Shown one piece after another: positions 22,323 to 30,097 of a stretch of 46,187 nucleotides of DNA. How positions within the stretch are numbered: the stretch's first letter is position 1; each line of letters starts with the position of its first letter. This DNA comes from DATBHZ01 sp036557185. GTDB taxonomy: Bacteria; Actinomycetota; Acidimicrobiia; IMCC26256; JAENVU01. A program made the translations under genes and the position numbers. Under the pieces are notes generated by a model. The model saw only the letters and a list, made by a program, of their open reading frames with translations, ran no database searches and was not told the origin of the DNA. Location of the stretch: the NCBI GenBank assembly GCA_036557185.1, contig DATBHZ010000007.1:1-46187 (forward strand), written 5' to 3'.

Positions 22323-22997
22323 ATGTGGACCGGGACGCCAAAGCACCCGACGGGCGGCTTCGAGTACGAGCTGGCACACGCGTTGGCGAAGCACTTCGGT
22401 CTTGCCCATGTCAAGGTCCGGGTCATCCCGTTCGCCAAGCTCGTGCAGGGCCATCTCGGCGACGCGGACCTCGCGCTGTCCGACATGACCCCCACGGCTG
22501 AGCGCGAACAGGTTCTCGACTTCACCGGGCCATACCTCGCGGCCACACCGGCGGCGCTCGTGCGAGCCGGCCAGTCCGTTCCTGATCTGCACGCGGCACA
22601 GGCGCTCACGTGGGCGGTCGGGCGCTCGACGACGCTGCTCAAGTTCCTCAACGACACGATCCAACCGTCGTCCTCGACCCTGCTCACCTCGTCGCAGCAC
22701 GAGACCACCGAGGCCGTCGAGCGGCACAAGGTGGACGCGGGCCTGCTCGACCTGCCGATTGCCTCGGCCATCGCTCGCGCTTCCGGCGGCAAGCTCCATG
22801 TTGCCGGCCAGTTCGAGCTCAACGATGACGTGGCCGCCGCGCTTCCGTCAGGCTCGGACAACGTCGACGCAGTCGACACTGCGATCCGCCGCTTCGAAGC
22901 AGACGGCACCCTCTCCGACCTTGCGCAGCGCTGGCTGGGTCTCAGCGTCAACGGCATCAGCGACGATCAAGTGCCGCTCATCCGGACCGAGAGCTGA
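22323..22997 (+). CDS. Family-3 extracellular solute-binding lipoprotein; true start lies upstream
   Basis: The SBP_bac_3 domain is clear: LTVATGEIPLVGMWTGTPKHPTGGFEYELAHALAKHFGL, DLALSDMTPTAEREQVLDFTGPYL, and a second lobe WAVGRSTTLLKFLND..AVERHKVDAGLLDLP. These periplasmic proteins bind amino acids or related small ligands. The first in-frame ATG (22323) cuts into the domain. In the same frame upstream (22173-22245) is a lipoprotein signal, RRRRLAAILSATALAVVLLSCCGSS, but no ATG, GTG or TTG exists between the in-frame stop at 22104 and 22323. Either a rare start codon (for example ATC 22131) is used or there is a frameshift near GTG 22148. No ABC permease is adjacent; the next gene, 12 bases on, is an antiporter. 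Confidence 0.7.
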   Translation: MWTGTPKHPTGGFEYELAHALAKHFGLAHVKVRVIPFAKLVQGHLGDADLALSDMTPTAEREQVLDFTGPYLAATPAALVRAGQSVPDLHAAQALTWAVGRSTTLLKFLNDTIQPSSSTLLTSSQHETTEAVERHKVDAGLLDLPIASAIARASGGKLHVAGQFELNDDVAAALPSGSDNVDAVDTAIRRFEADGTLSDLAQRWLGLSVNGISDDQVPLIRTES

Positions 22998-23009
22998 GGG
23001 ACGCGCGTC

Positions 23010-24788
23010 ATGGTGATCGCACAGCTCGTGCACCTCGAGGCACCGAAAGGCCCGGCATTCCCGTTCCTCGTCCTGTTCGTGGTGATCGTCGCGGGTCCGA
23101 TGATCATCGAGAAGTTCCGCTTCCCGGGCATCATCGGTCTGCTGCTCGGCGGTCTCCTCATCGGTCCGCACGGTCTCGGGCTCGTCGGCGGCGGCAACAC
23201 GACGGTGCCCGACCTCGGCCAGGTCGGCCTGCTGTACCTCATGTTCGTCGCGGGCCTCGAGCTCGACCTGAGGATGGTCAAGGCACACCGTAGAGCGACG
23301 GCGGTGTACTCGACGATGACGTTCCTCCTCCCGATGACCTTCGGGACGCTCGCCGGGTTCGCTGTCGGGTTCGGCCCGTCCGCTGCACTTCTTCTCGGGT
23401 CCCTGCTCGCGTCGCACACGCTCGTCGTCTATCCGATGATCCGGGAGATGGGGAAGGGCGACGATCCGGCGGTCGCAACCGGCGTGGGCGCCACCGTCGT
23501 CACGGACACCTTGACCCTGATCGTCCTTGCGGTGATCTCCGGCATCACCGTCGGGAATTCCGGCGGGTTCGAGATCGCGTCGCAAGTGATCGTCGGGCTC
23601 ATCGCGCTCGTCGCCGGCTGCTTCCTGCTGCTCCCGGTCTTCGCGCGCTTCTTCCTGGGGCGCTTCGGTACGGCACGGCCCAGTCGCTACGTCTTCGCGT
23701 TGGTGGCGATGCTCGCCGCCGCGAGCCTGGCCGAGGTCTTCGGCATCGAGGGCATCGTCGGCGCGTTCTTCGCCGGGCTCGCGCTCAATCGCCTCGTGCC
23801 GAACGAGGGCGACCTCATGGAGCGCATCGAGTTCTTCGGCGGCGCGGTGTTCATCCCCGTGTTCCTCGTCTCCGTCGGATTGATCATCGACCCGTCGGTG
23901 ATGAAGGACCCGGAGACGTTGCGTCTCGCTGCGATCTTCATCGTCGCGTGCTTCGGCGGGAAGGCCCTTGCCGCACTCCTCACACGTCCGTTCCTCGGCT
24001 ACCGGTGGCCCGAGGTCGGCGTGCTCTTCTCGCTCACCATCCCGCAGGCCGCCGCCACACTTGCCGCGACCATCGTCGGATTCGACATCGGCCTGTTCAG
24101 CACGAAGGTCGTCAACGCAGTTCTGGTCCTCATCGTCGTGAGCCTCATCCTCTCGGCGCTCATCACACCGGTCTTCACGCGGCGCTTGGCCGTCCGGGAG
24201 ACGAGCACCGGCCAGTTGGGAAGGCGCGTGCTCCTGGTGCTGGGCGGCGAGACGCAGCTCCGCCGCGGCGTCGCGGAGCTGGCGCAGCGCCTGGCCAGGA
24301 GCGACGACGGGATCGTCCTGCCTGTGGTCGTGGCAGGGGAGAACGAGCGCACGGACGAGTCCTCCTGGCGCCAGATCGAGGCCATGCTCGTGCTCCTCGG
24401 CATCGACCGGAGCGTGGGCGTGTTCATCGACGACAGCACTGCTATCGGGGTCCGCCACGCCGCGCGCTCGTTCGACTGCACGGCCGTGGTGATCGACGAC
24501 CCGAACGGAGCCTTCCACGACGCGCTGGAGGATGCGCACGTCGCCGTGCCGATTCTCTTCGTCAGCGGACTGACATCGGGCCATCTCGCGAAAGGCAGGG
24601 TGCAGAGCAACGACGGCGAACGCGACAGTGGGACCTTGCTCGACCTCACACGTCGTCTTGCCGGGTCGACCGCGACCTCACCCGACGAGGATCACTGTGA
24701 CCTGATCGTGCAACCGGCAGGGACCGCGGAGCCCGATGTGGGCGACCGCGACGTGACGTTCGTGCGCGTGCTCTCCGGCGGCGACTGA
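23010..24788 (+). CDS. CPA2-type cation:proton antiporter with C-terminal USP-like domain
   Basis: 592 residues. The membrane part (about 1-395) has the monovalent cation:proton antiporter-2 pattern: PGIIGLLLGGLLIGPHGLGL, LYLMFVAGLELDL, LLLGSLLASHTLVVYPMIREMG, TGVGATVVTDTLTLIVLAV (Thr-Asp exchange motif), GIEGIVGAFFAGLALNR and PVFLVSVGLIIDP. The C-terminal 190 residues form an alpha/beta region (RRVLLVLGGETQLRRGVAELAQRLA..CTAVVIDDPNGAFHD) that resembles a universal-stress or nucleotide-binding domain. It exchanges Na+ or K+ for H+ in pH or ion homeostasis. It starts 12 bases after the solute-binding protein, so the two are likely cotranscribed. Confidence 0.85.
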   Translation: MVIAQLVHLEAPKGPAFPFLVLFVVIVAGPMIIEKFRFPGIIGLLLGGLLIGPHGLGLVGGGNTTVPDLGQVGLLYLMFVAGLELDLRMVKAHRRATAVYSTMTFLLPMTFGTLAGFAVGFGPSAALLLGSLLASHTLVVYPMIREMGKGDDPAVATGVGATVVTDTLTLIVLAVISGITVGNSGGFEIASQVIVGLIALVAGCFLLLPVFARFFLGRFGTARPSRYVFALVAMLAAASLAEVFGIEGIVGAFFAGLALNRLVPNEGDLMERIEFFGGAVFIPVFLVSVGLIIDPSVMKDPETLRLAAIFIVACFGGKALAALLTRPFLGYRWPEVGVLFSLTIPQAAATLAATIVGFDIGLFSTKVVNAVLVLIVVSLILSALITPVFTRRLAVRETSTGQLGRRVLLVLGGETQLRRGVAELAQRLARSDDGIVLPVVVAGENERTDESSWRQIEAMLVLLGIDRSVGVFIDDSTAIGVRHAARSFDCTAVVIDDPNGAFHDALEDAHVAVPILFVSGLTSGHLAKGRVQSNDGERDSGTLLDLTRRLAGSTATSPDEDHCDLIVQPAGTAEPDVGDRDVTFVRVLSGGD

Positions 24789-24814
24789 AGCCCGGAGCTT
24801 CCCGTGAACGCGGC

Positions 24815-25333
24815 TCAGCGGCGTGCGGCGCGGTGGCGCGCGTCTTCGAGCGCGCGTGACGTCACGAGGCCGCGCTCGCTCGCAGCCTCCGCTTCGTGCC
24901 GCGCGCGGCGTGCTTCGCGTTCCGCGGAGCGGCGCTTCTCGCGCACGAGCTCGAGGACAGCGACGGCGGCCGCTTCCTCTTCGCTCGCGGCTTCGAAACG
25001 CTCCTCAGCATCGTGGGTGATCCGCCAGCACTCGTCGGCCCGCTCGAGCGCCTCGCGGTGCATGCGCTCCGCTTTCTCGAGCGCGTCGAGCGTCTCCTGC
25101 TTCAGGCGCTTCGGCCCCGAGCCTTCGCCGCGCGGATGCACGACGACGCCCGGTTCGTCGAATCCCTCGTGTGCCGGAGCCTCGACATTGCCTGCGCGGT
25201 CGAGCAGCGCCGCGATGTGAGCCATTCCGGGATGCTGCGTCGAGGCGTCCTGCACACTGTCGTCGATGATGCGCACGTTGCTGGCAGGAGGGAAGGGCTC
25301 GTCGGAAGCAATTGGCTCTTCGACCTTGGACAT
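24815..25333 (-). CDS. Coiled-coil hypothetical protein
   Basis: 172 residues from ATG 25331-25333 with SD GGGAG. The first 75 residues are acidic and Pro-rich (MSKVEEPIASDEPFPPASNVRIIDDSVQDAS). Residues about 78-172 are one long charged helix with heptad character (TLDALEKAERMHREALERADECWRITHDAEERFEAASEEEAAAVAVLELVREKRRSAEREARRARHEAEAASE), probably a coiled coil. No membrane segment. I do not recognise the family. It is convergent with the antiporter gene. Confidence 0.65.
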   Translation of the reverse strand: MSKVEEPIASDEPFPPASNVRIIDDSVQDASTQHPGMAHIAALLDRAGNVEAPAHEGFDEPGVVVHPRGEGSGPKRLKQETLDALEKAERMHREALERADECWRITHDAEERFEAASEEEAAAVAVLELVREKRRSAEREARRARHEAEAASERGLVTSRALEDARHRAARR

Positions 25334-25495
25334 CGATCACTCCCGTTCTTGTCCTCGTGACGAGTGTCGCGCACAACACCCCTTTCGTCATGTCGAGATT
25401 CCACTCGCAGTGGTGAACGAGGCATCGATGCGCTGGCCGTGGGGAAGACTGTCGGAGCAGTGCGCCGCCGTTCACGGTCGAGAGAAAGGCGCGCG

Positions 25496-26890
25496 ATGAC
25501 GGACGTGCATGTCGTGCTTCCGCAGCGACCGATCGAGACGATCGAGGAGTATCTCGACGCGGGCGGCGGCGAGGGCTTGCGCGCGGCGCGGGCGCTGGGT
25601 CCCGAGGGAACGATCGACGAGATCGCGGCCGCCGGGCTGCGCGGCCGCGGCGGGGCAGGCTTCAGCACCGCCGCCAAGTGGGCTTCGGTGCGTTCAGGCC
25701 CGGGCTCACGGCGCTATGTCGTGGCGAACGGCGCAGAAGGGGAGCCCGCAACGTTCAAGGATCGTGCCCTGCTCCGGCGCGACCCGTACCGCGTGGTGGA
25801 GGGAGCGGCGATCGCGGCGATCGCGGTCGGCGCGGACGACATGTTCCTCGCGACGAAGCGCTCGTACGAGGAGGCGGCGGCGAACCTCCGCCGGGCCGCC
25901 GAGGAGCTCGCAGGAGCAGGTCTTCTCGGGAACGTGAGCGTCACCGTCGTCGAGGGCCCCGGGGAGTACCTGTTCGGGGAGGAGAAGGCGCTGCTCGAGG
26001 TGATCGAGGGGCACGAGCCGCTCCCTCGGCTGCTGCCCCCGTGGCAGCACGGGTTGTTCGCAACGGCGCCGTCGGGAGGGTGGGAGGCAGAGAGCGCGGG
26101 GGTGACCGACGTCGGCGAGAGCAATCCCACCGTGGTGAACAACGTCGAGACGCTCGCTGCCGCCGCGCACATCCTCGGGCGTGGCGCCAACTGGTTCCGC
26201 AGCATGGGCACCGACGAGTCACCCGGCACCGTGATCGTGACCATCGTGGGCGACGTCGTGGCTCCGGGAGTGCACGAGGTCGAGCTGGGCACGCCTCTGT
26301 CCGACGTGCTCGCGCTCTGCGGGGGGCCGCGTCCCGGAAGGGTGCTGCGGGCCGCCTTCTCGGGGGTCTCGAACCCGGTGCTCCCGGCGGAGGACTTCGA
26401 AGTTCCGCTCTCGTACGAGGGCCTCGCAGCCTGTGGCTCGGGCCTCGGCGCCGCCGGCTTCGCAATCTACGACGACACCGCCGACATGGTGGACGTCGCG
26501 CGAACGTTGTCGCGCTTCCTCGCGGTCGAGTCGTGCGGTCAGTGCCCGCCCTGCAAGCGGGAGTCGATCGCGATCACCGATCAGCTCGACGCGATCATCG
26601 AAGGCCGCGCCGACGACACGACCCTGGCCCAGATCGGCCGGTCCCTCCAGCTCGTCACCGACGCGAACCGTTGTTACCTGGGGACCCAGGAGCAGAACGT
26701 CGTCTCCAGCATCATGCGCACGTTCCCCGAGGACTTCGCCCTCCACCTGGAAGGCTCAGCCGTGTCGCAGCGCAGGGTGCAGGTTCCGCTCGTGGCAGAC
26801 ATCACGGACGCGGGCGAGATCGTCTACGACGAATCGCACGCGAGGAAGCAGCTGGACTGGACGTACCGCGCGGTCGGCGCGGATCACTGA
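25496..26890 (+). CDS. Orphan NuoF-like NADH-binding FMN/[4Fe-4S] flavoprotein
   Basis: 464 residues from ATG 25496 with SD AGAAAGG. It is homologous to the 51-kDa subunit of complex I and to HoxF. The FMN/NADH-binding loop is GLRGRGGAGFSTAAKW, followed by ANGAEGEPATFKDR and GEYLFGEEKALLEVIEG. An SLBB domain follows (APGVHEVELGTPLSDVLALCGGP), then the iron-sulfur domain with C347-x2-C350-x2-C353 and C393, the canonical N3 cluster spacing. About 60 extra residues close the protein. No nuoE, nuoG or other complex I gene is adjacent, so it is either a stand-alone NADH-dependent reductase or works with a distant partner such as a ferredoxin. It overlaps the next gene tail-to-tail by 7 bases. Confidence 0.85.
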   Translation: MTDVHVVLPQRPIETIEEYLDAGGGEGLRAARALGPEGTIDEIAAAGLRGRGGAGFSTAAKWASVRSGPGSRRYVVANGAEGEPATFKDRALLRRDPYRVVEGAAIAAIAVGADDMFLATKRSYEEAAANLRRAAEELAGAGLLGNVSVTVVEGPGEYLFGEEKALLEVIEGHEPLPRLLPPWQHGLFATAPSGGWEAESAGVTDVGESNPTVVNNVETLAAAAHILGRGANWFRSMGTDESPGTVIVTIVGDVVAPGVHEVELGTPLSDVLALCGGPRPGRVLRAAFSGVSNPVLPAEDFEVPLSYEGLAACGSGLGAAGFAIYDDTADMVDVARTLSRFLAVESCGQCPPCKRESIAITDQLDAIIEGRADDTTLAQIGRSLQLVTDANRCYLGTQEQNVVSSIMRTFPEDFALHLEGSAVSQRRVQVPLVADITDAGEIVYDESHARKQLDWTYRAVGADH

Positions 26891-27600
26891 CCCTGTGCCG
26901 TCCCGCCGTTGCCGCCGTTCGTCCTGAAGCGCCCGCCTCCGAAGCCGCCGCCTCCGCCTCCGAAGAACGCGCCTCCGCCCGCGCTACCCGCAGGCACCTC
27001 GGCGATGGAACGTGCCGTCACGGAAGTGGCATTCGCCCCTCCGCTGTTGTTGGTCGTGGCGACGCGGACGTTGGTGCCCGGTGTGAGGTCGCTCTTGGAT
27101 CCCGTGACCGTCTTCGTGATCGTGGTCGACGGCGTGATCGTGACCTTGACGTCGTTGCCACGGGCGTTGGCGATCGTCACCACGTCACCCGACACCGACT
27201 TGACGCGACCGGCGACGCCCAGCGCTCCGAGCCTTGCGCCAACGCGCGGGCCGTTCGCCGCGGCACCACCGTTGCCGCCATTGCCGCCGCCGTTGCCGCC
27301 ACCGAAGGGGAACCCGTTGGCCGTGTTGCCGGCGGGGAGCTTCCCGTCCCGGTACTGGGCGATGGCATCGCTCAGCGTCTTGGGGCCGCTGCTCCCGCTC
27401 GAGCCCGAGTGGCCGATGAAGTAGCCGCCGACGGCGCCGACGACGAGCATGGCGAGTGAGAGCAGGATCGCGCTCCCGGACTTCATCATCTTGGGTGCGG
27501 GCGCGGCCGCCGGCACAGGAGCGGTGGGGGCTTGGGAAGCGGGGGTGGACCCGGCGGCCGGGTCGGGAGGGATCGGCGTCATGCCGGGCGTGTCGTTCAT
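26884..27600 (-). CDS. Single-pass membrane protein with Gly-rich segments and a DUF5666-like beta domain
   Basis: 238 residues from ATG 27598-27600. The cytoplasmic N-terminus is Pro/Ala-rich (about 1-37), followed by one helix (SAILLSLAMLVVGAVGGYFIGH), a Gly/Asn-rich stretch (GGGNGGGNGGNGGAAANG), a small beta domain (GVAGRVKSVSGDVVTIANARGNDVKVTITPSTTITKTV..TPGTNVRVATT) of the kind annotated DUF5666, and a Gly/Phe-rich tail (GGGAFFGGGGGGFGGGRF). It is divergent from the adaptor-ABC export genes, whose adaptors carry the same sort of Gly-rich tail, so a link to that exporter is likely. The upstream 60-codon extension is not needed. Confidence 0.65.
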   Translation of the reverse strand: MNDTPGMTPIPPDPAAGSTPASQAPTAPVPAAAPAPKMMKSGSAILLSLAMLVVGAVGGYFIGHSGSSGSSGPKTLSDAIAQYRDGKLPAGNTANGFPFGGGNGGGNGGNGGAAANGPRVGARLGALGVAGRVKSVSGDVVTIANARGNDVKVTITPSTTITKTVTGSKSDLTPGTNVRVATTNNSGGANATSVTARSIAEVPAGSAGGGAFFGGGGGGFGGGRFRTNGGNGGTAQGQ

Positions 27601-27690
27601 CTGCTCGCTGTCCTCTGCTCGCTGTGTCGGGTGCTGGCGATGTGCGTGACAACGCTGCTCGACGGAGCTAAGAGGCCACCCAACCGAGTC

Positions 27691-27706
27691 TGAGAACTCC
27701 TTGAGA
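27691..27706. promoter_or_regulatory. Possible response-regulator site: 11-bp spaced TGAGA direct repeat
   Basis: TGAGA at 27691-27695 and TGAGA at 27702-27706 are 11 bp apart in the same orientation, the usual spacing of OmpR/PhoB-family half-sites. They lie in the 269-bp divergent gap between the Gly-rich protein and the export operon. No two-component genes are nearby. Confidence 0.3.
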
Positions 27707-27716
27707 TCATTGGGCC

Positions 27717-27743
27717 ACGAACGGTCCCATCTACACCGTTCGT
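27717..27743. promoter_or_regulatory. Perfect 9-bp inverted repeat, possible operator
   Basis: ACGAACGGT (27717-27725) and ACCGTTCGT (27735-27743) are exact complements with a 9-bp spacer. Centre-to-centre distance of 18 bp places the arms on nearly one face of the helix. It lies midway between the divergent genes at 27600 and 27870. Confidence 0.5.
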
Positions 27744-27869
27744 CCATATGCAAAACACGGCAAACGCACAGGCAGTTCACAGCATTTCTTGAGGGATTCC
27801 GGCGAGGATCGTCGGGTACCGACGCGGGACCCTCCCGGTGCGCGTCCGAACGAGCTCAGGGATTCGTCG

Positions 27870-29360
27870 ATGAGTGCAGCTGCATCGGAGCCACCGCAGG
27901 CGTTGGCGACACCACCCGCTCAGAGCTGGGCCGACCGGCTGAAGCATCCCGCTGTCGTCGTCCCCGCGATCGCGGTGCTCGCGTTCGGCGTCTGGTTCGT
28001 TGCGATCCGCAAGACCGGCGGGTCCTCCTCCAACAGCACCCCGACCCTCGCCAACCAGGTCGTGACCGTGACGCGTGGTCCGATGGGCACGACCGTGTCC
28101 GCGCAAGGAACGGTCGCCGCGGCGCAGACCGACAACCTGAGCTTCGGATCGGCGGGCACGGTCACCGCGGTGAACGTCACCGCCGGACAGGCCGTGACGG
28201 CCGGCCAGGTCCTCGCGACCGTCAACTCCGCGCAGCTGCAGTCCGCGGTCGCCTCCGCGCAGTCGACGGTGGCGAGCGCGCAGGCGTCACTCGCCGACGA
28301 CGAGGCATCCGGAGCCTCCAGCGAGCAGGTCACCGCAGACCAGACGAGCGTGACCTCGGCGAACGACGCGCTCGCCGCGGCGCAGACGGCCCTCAGCGGG
28401 GCGTCCCTCGTCTCCACTTTCAACGGGACGGTCTCCCAGGTGAACGTGACGGTCGGCGAGCAGCTCTCCGGCTCGGGGTCGGGCGGGACGAGCTCCACCG
28501 GTACGGGCAGCGGCTCCGGTCAGTCGACCGCGTCCGTCGGATCGAGCACGAGCAGCAATTCGGCGCGGGGGATCCTGAGCGCCCTCAGCTCCGGCTCTTC
28601 CAGCTCGTCGTCCAGCTCGAACCCGCAGATCCAAGTCGTGAGCAAGGGCACGTACACGGTCCAGCTCCCCCTCAGCTCGAGCGACATCGGCAGCGTCAAG
28701 GTCGGCCAACCCGTCAGCTTGACCGTCACGACGGCGAGCGGCGGCGGGCTCGGCGGCCTGGGCGGAGGTGGCGCGTTCGCCCGACTGTTCGGCGGTGGCG
28801 GTGGTGCGGCCGCGTTCGGCGGGGGAGGCAACGGCGGCACCAACCGAAGCACCGGAACGAACGGACGTGGGACGACGGGACGTGCCGGCGGCGCGACCGC
28901 GCAGGGCAAGGTCACGTCCGTCAGCAAGGTCGCGACCGCCAGCTCGGGGGTTGCGACCTTCCCGGTGACGGTGACGTTCACCGATCCGTCCAACAACATC
29001 TTCGTGGGCTCGACCGTGACGGGTGCGATCACCACGAACACGCGCCAGAACGTTCTCCAGGTGCCTGTCCGCGCGGTGACGAACACCAATGGCACCTCGA
29101 CGGTCGAGGTCTCGAAGAACGGCAGCGCGAACGGGCCGACGGAGACCCGCACCGTCAAGACCGGTCTCACGGCGAACGGCATGATCGAGATCACGAGCGG
29201 GCTGCGCCAAGGCGACAAAGTCGTCGTCAGCTTCCCCAACCTGCGCAACCTGCCGCTCCCGACCGGTAACGGTCAGACGCGCGGTGGGAACGGCACCGGC
29301 GGCTTCGGCGGCTTCGGTGGTGGTGGCGGCGGCGGAACGGGCGGGGGCCAAACCCCGTGA
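27870..29360 (+). CDS. HlyD/MacA-type periplasmic adaptor of an ABC exporter (first)
   Basis: 496 residues from ATG 27870 with SD AGGGA. One N-terminal helix (HPAVVVPAIAVLAFGVWFVAI) is followed by the adaptor core: a biotinyl-lipoyl half (TVSAQGTVAAAQTDNLSFGSAGTVTAVNVTAGQAVTAGQVLATV), a short helical hairpin (QLQSAVASAQSTVASAQASLADDEAS), the second lipoyl half (LVSTFNGTVSQVNVTVGEQLSG), a Ser/Gly-rich insertion, a beta-barrel (YTVQLPLSSSDIGSVKVGQPVSLTV) interrupted by a Gly-rich loop, and a C-terminal membrane-proximal domain. It ends in a Gly-rich tail. It couples the ABC permease to the outside. Its stop overlaps the ATPase start as GTGA. Confidence 0.85.
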   Translation: MSAAASEPPQALATPPAQSWADRLKHPAVVVPAIAVLAFGVWFVAIRKTGGSSSNSTPTLANQVVTVTRGPMGTTVSAQGTVAAAQTDNLSFGSAGTVTAVNVTAGQAVTAGQVLATVNSAQLQSAVASAQSTVASAQASLADDEASGASSEQVTADQTSVTSANDALAAAQTALSGASLVSTFNGTVSQVNVTVGEQLSGSGSGGTSSTGTGSGSGQSTASVGSSTSSNSARGILSALSSGSSSSSSSSNPQIQVVSKGTYTVQLPLSSSDIGSVKVGQPVSLTVTTASGGGLGGLGGGGAFARLFGGGGGAAAFGGGGNGGTNRSTGTNGRGTTGRAGGATAQGKVTSVSKVATASSGVATFPVTVTFTDPSNNIFVGSTVTGAITTNTRQNVLQVPVRAVTNTNGTSTVEVSKNGSANGPTETRTVKTGLTANGMIEITSGLRQGDKVVVSFPNLRNLPLPTGNGQTRGGNGTGGFGGFGGGGGGGTGGGQTP

Positions 29361-30097
29361 CGCAGACACCCAACGGGCAAGTGGCGCCGCGCGTGCCGGT
29401 GATCGAGCTCCTCGACGTCGGCAAGATCTACAAGAGCGGCGAGCTCGAGGTCGTCGCGGTGCAGGACGTGTCGATGCGGATCGACGAGCGCGAGTTCATC
29501 GCGATCACGGGGCCGTCGGGCTCCGGGAAGTCGACGCTGATGCACATCCTGGGATGCCTCGACGTACCGACCTCGGGTGCCTTCCGTCTCGCCGGGCACG
29601 ACGTCCAGGAGTTCGACGAGGACCGCCTCGCCGACGTGCGCAACCTGTTCATCGGGTTCGTGTTCCAGCAGTTCAACCTGCTCGCCTACCTCACGGCGTG
29701 GAGGAACGTCGAGCTCCCGCTCATCTACGCCGGCCTGGCCCCGGACGAACGCCGGCAGCGCGCCCTCGTCGCGCTCGACCGTGTCGGTCTCGGAGACCGC
29801 GCCGACCACCGGCCCGGCGAGCTCTCCGGCGGGCAGCAGCAACGCGTCGCCATCGCGCGCGCCATCGTCAACGAGCCGGCGATGATCCTTGCCGACGAGC
29901 CCACCGGCAACCTCGACTCGACCTCGACGCACGACGTGCTCGGCCTCCTCGAGGAGCTCAACGCTGACGGGCGCACGATCGTGCTCATCACGCACGAGCA
30001 CGACATCGCGCATCGCGCCGCGCGCGTCGTGGAGATGCGCGACGGCCGGATCTGGTCCGACCAGGCAGGTGTCGCGCACGAGCCGGTGCCGTCATGA
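29357..30097 (+). CDS. ABC transporter ATPase (MacB/LolD type)
   Basis: 246 residues from GTG 29357. All ATPase motifs are intact: Walker A GPSGSGKST, Q-loop VFQQFNLL, signature LSGGQQQRVAIARA, Walker B MILADEPTGNLDS, and H-loop THEHD. The opening VIELLDVGKIYKSGELEVVAVQDVSMRI and the length are those of MacB/LolD/YknY-like subunits that power mechanotransmission-type exporters, which act on substrates in the outer compartment without passing them through the membrane. It is translationally coupled on both sides: GTGA with the adaptor, ATGA with the permease. Confidence 0.93.
   Translation: MTQTPNGQVAPRVPVIELLDVGKIYKSGELEVVAVQDVSMRIDEREFIAITGPSGSGKSTLMHILGCLDVPTSGAFRLAGHDVQEFDEDRLADVRNLFIGFVFQQFNLLAYLTAWRNVELPLIYAGLAPDERRQRALVALDRVGLGDRADHRPGELSGGQQQRVAIARAIVNEPAMILADEPTGNLDSTSTHDVLGLLEELNADGRTIVLITHEHDIAHRAARVVEMRDGRIWSDQAGVAHEPVPS

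Noticed and set aside
22848..24584. 578-codon minus-strand frame opposite the antiporter
   Set aside because: Charged shadow frame; the antiporter on the plus strand explains the region.
27701..29269. 522-codon plus-strand frame overlapping the first adaptor
   Set aside because: Arg/Gly-rich frame-shifted shadow of the adaptor gene, without homology.
28441..29360. GC-rich Ser/Gly repeats of the adaptors considered as a DNA repeat or CRISPR-like array
   Set aside because: No regular spacers; the repeats are codon-level low complexity inside intact reading frames.
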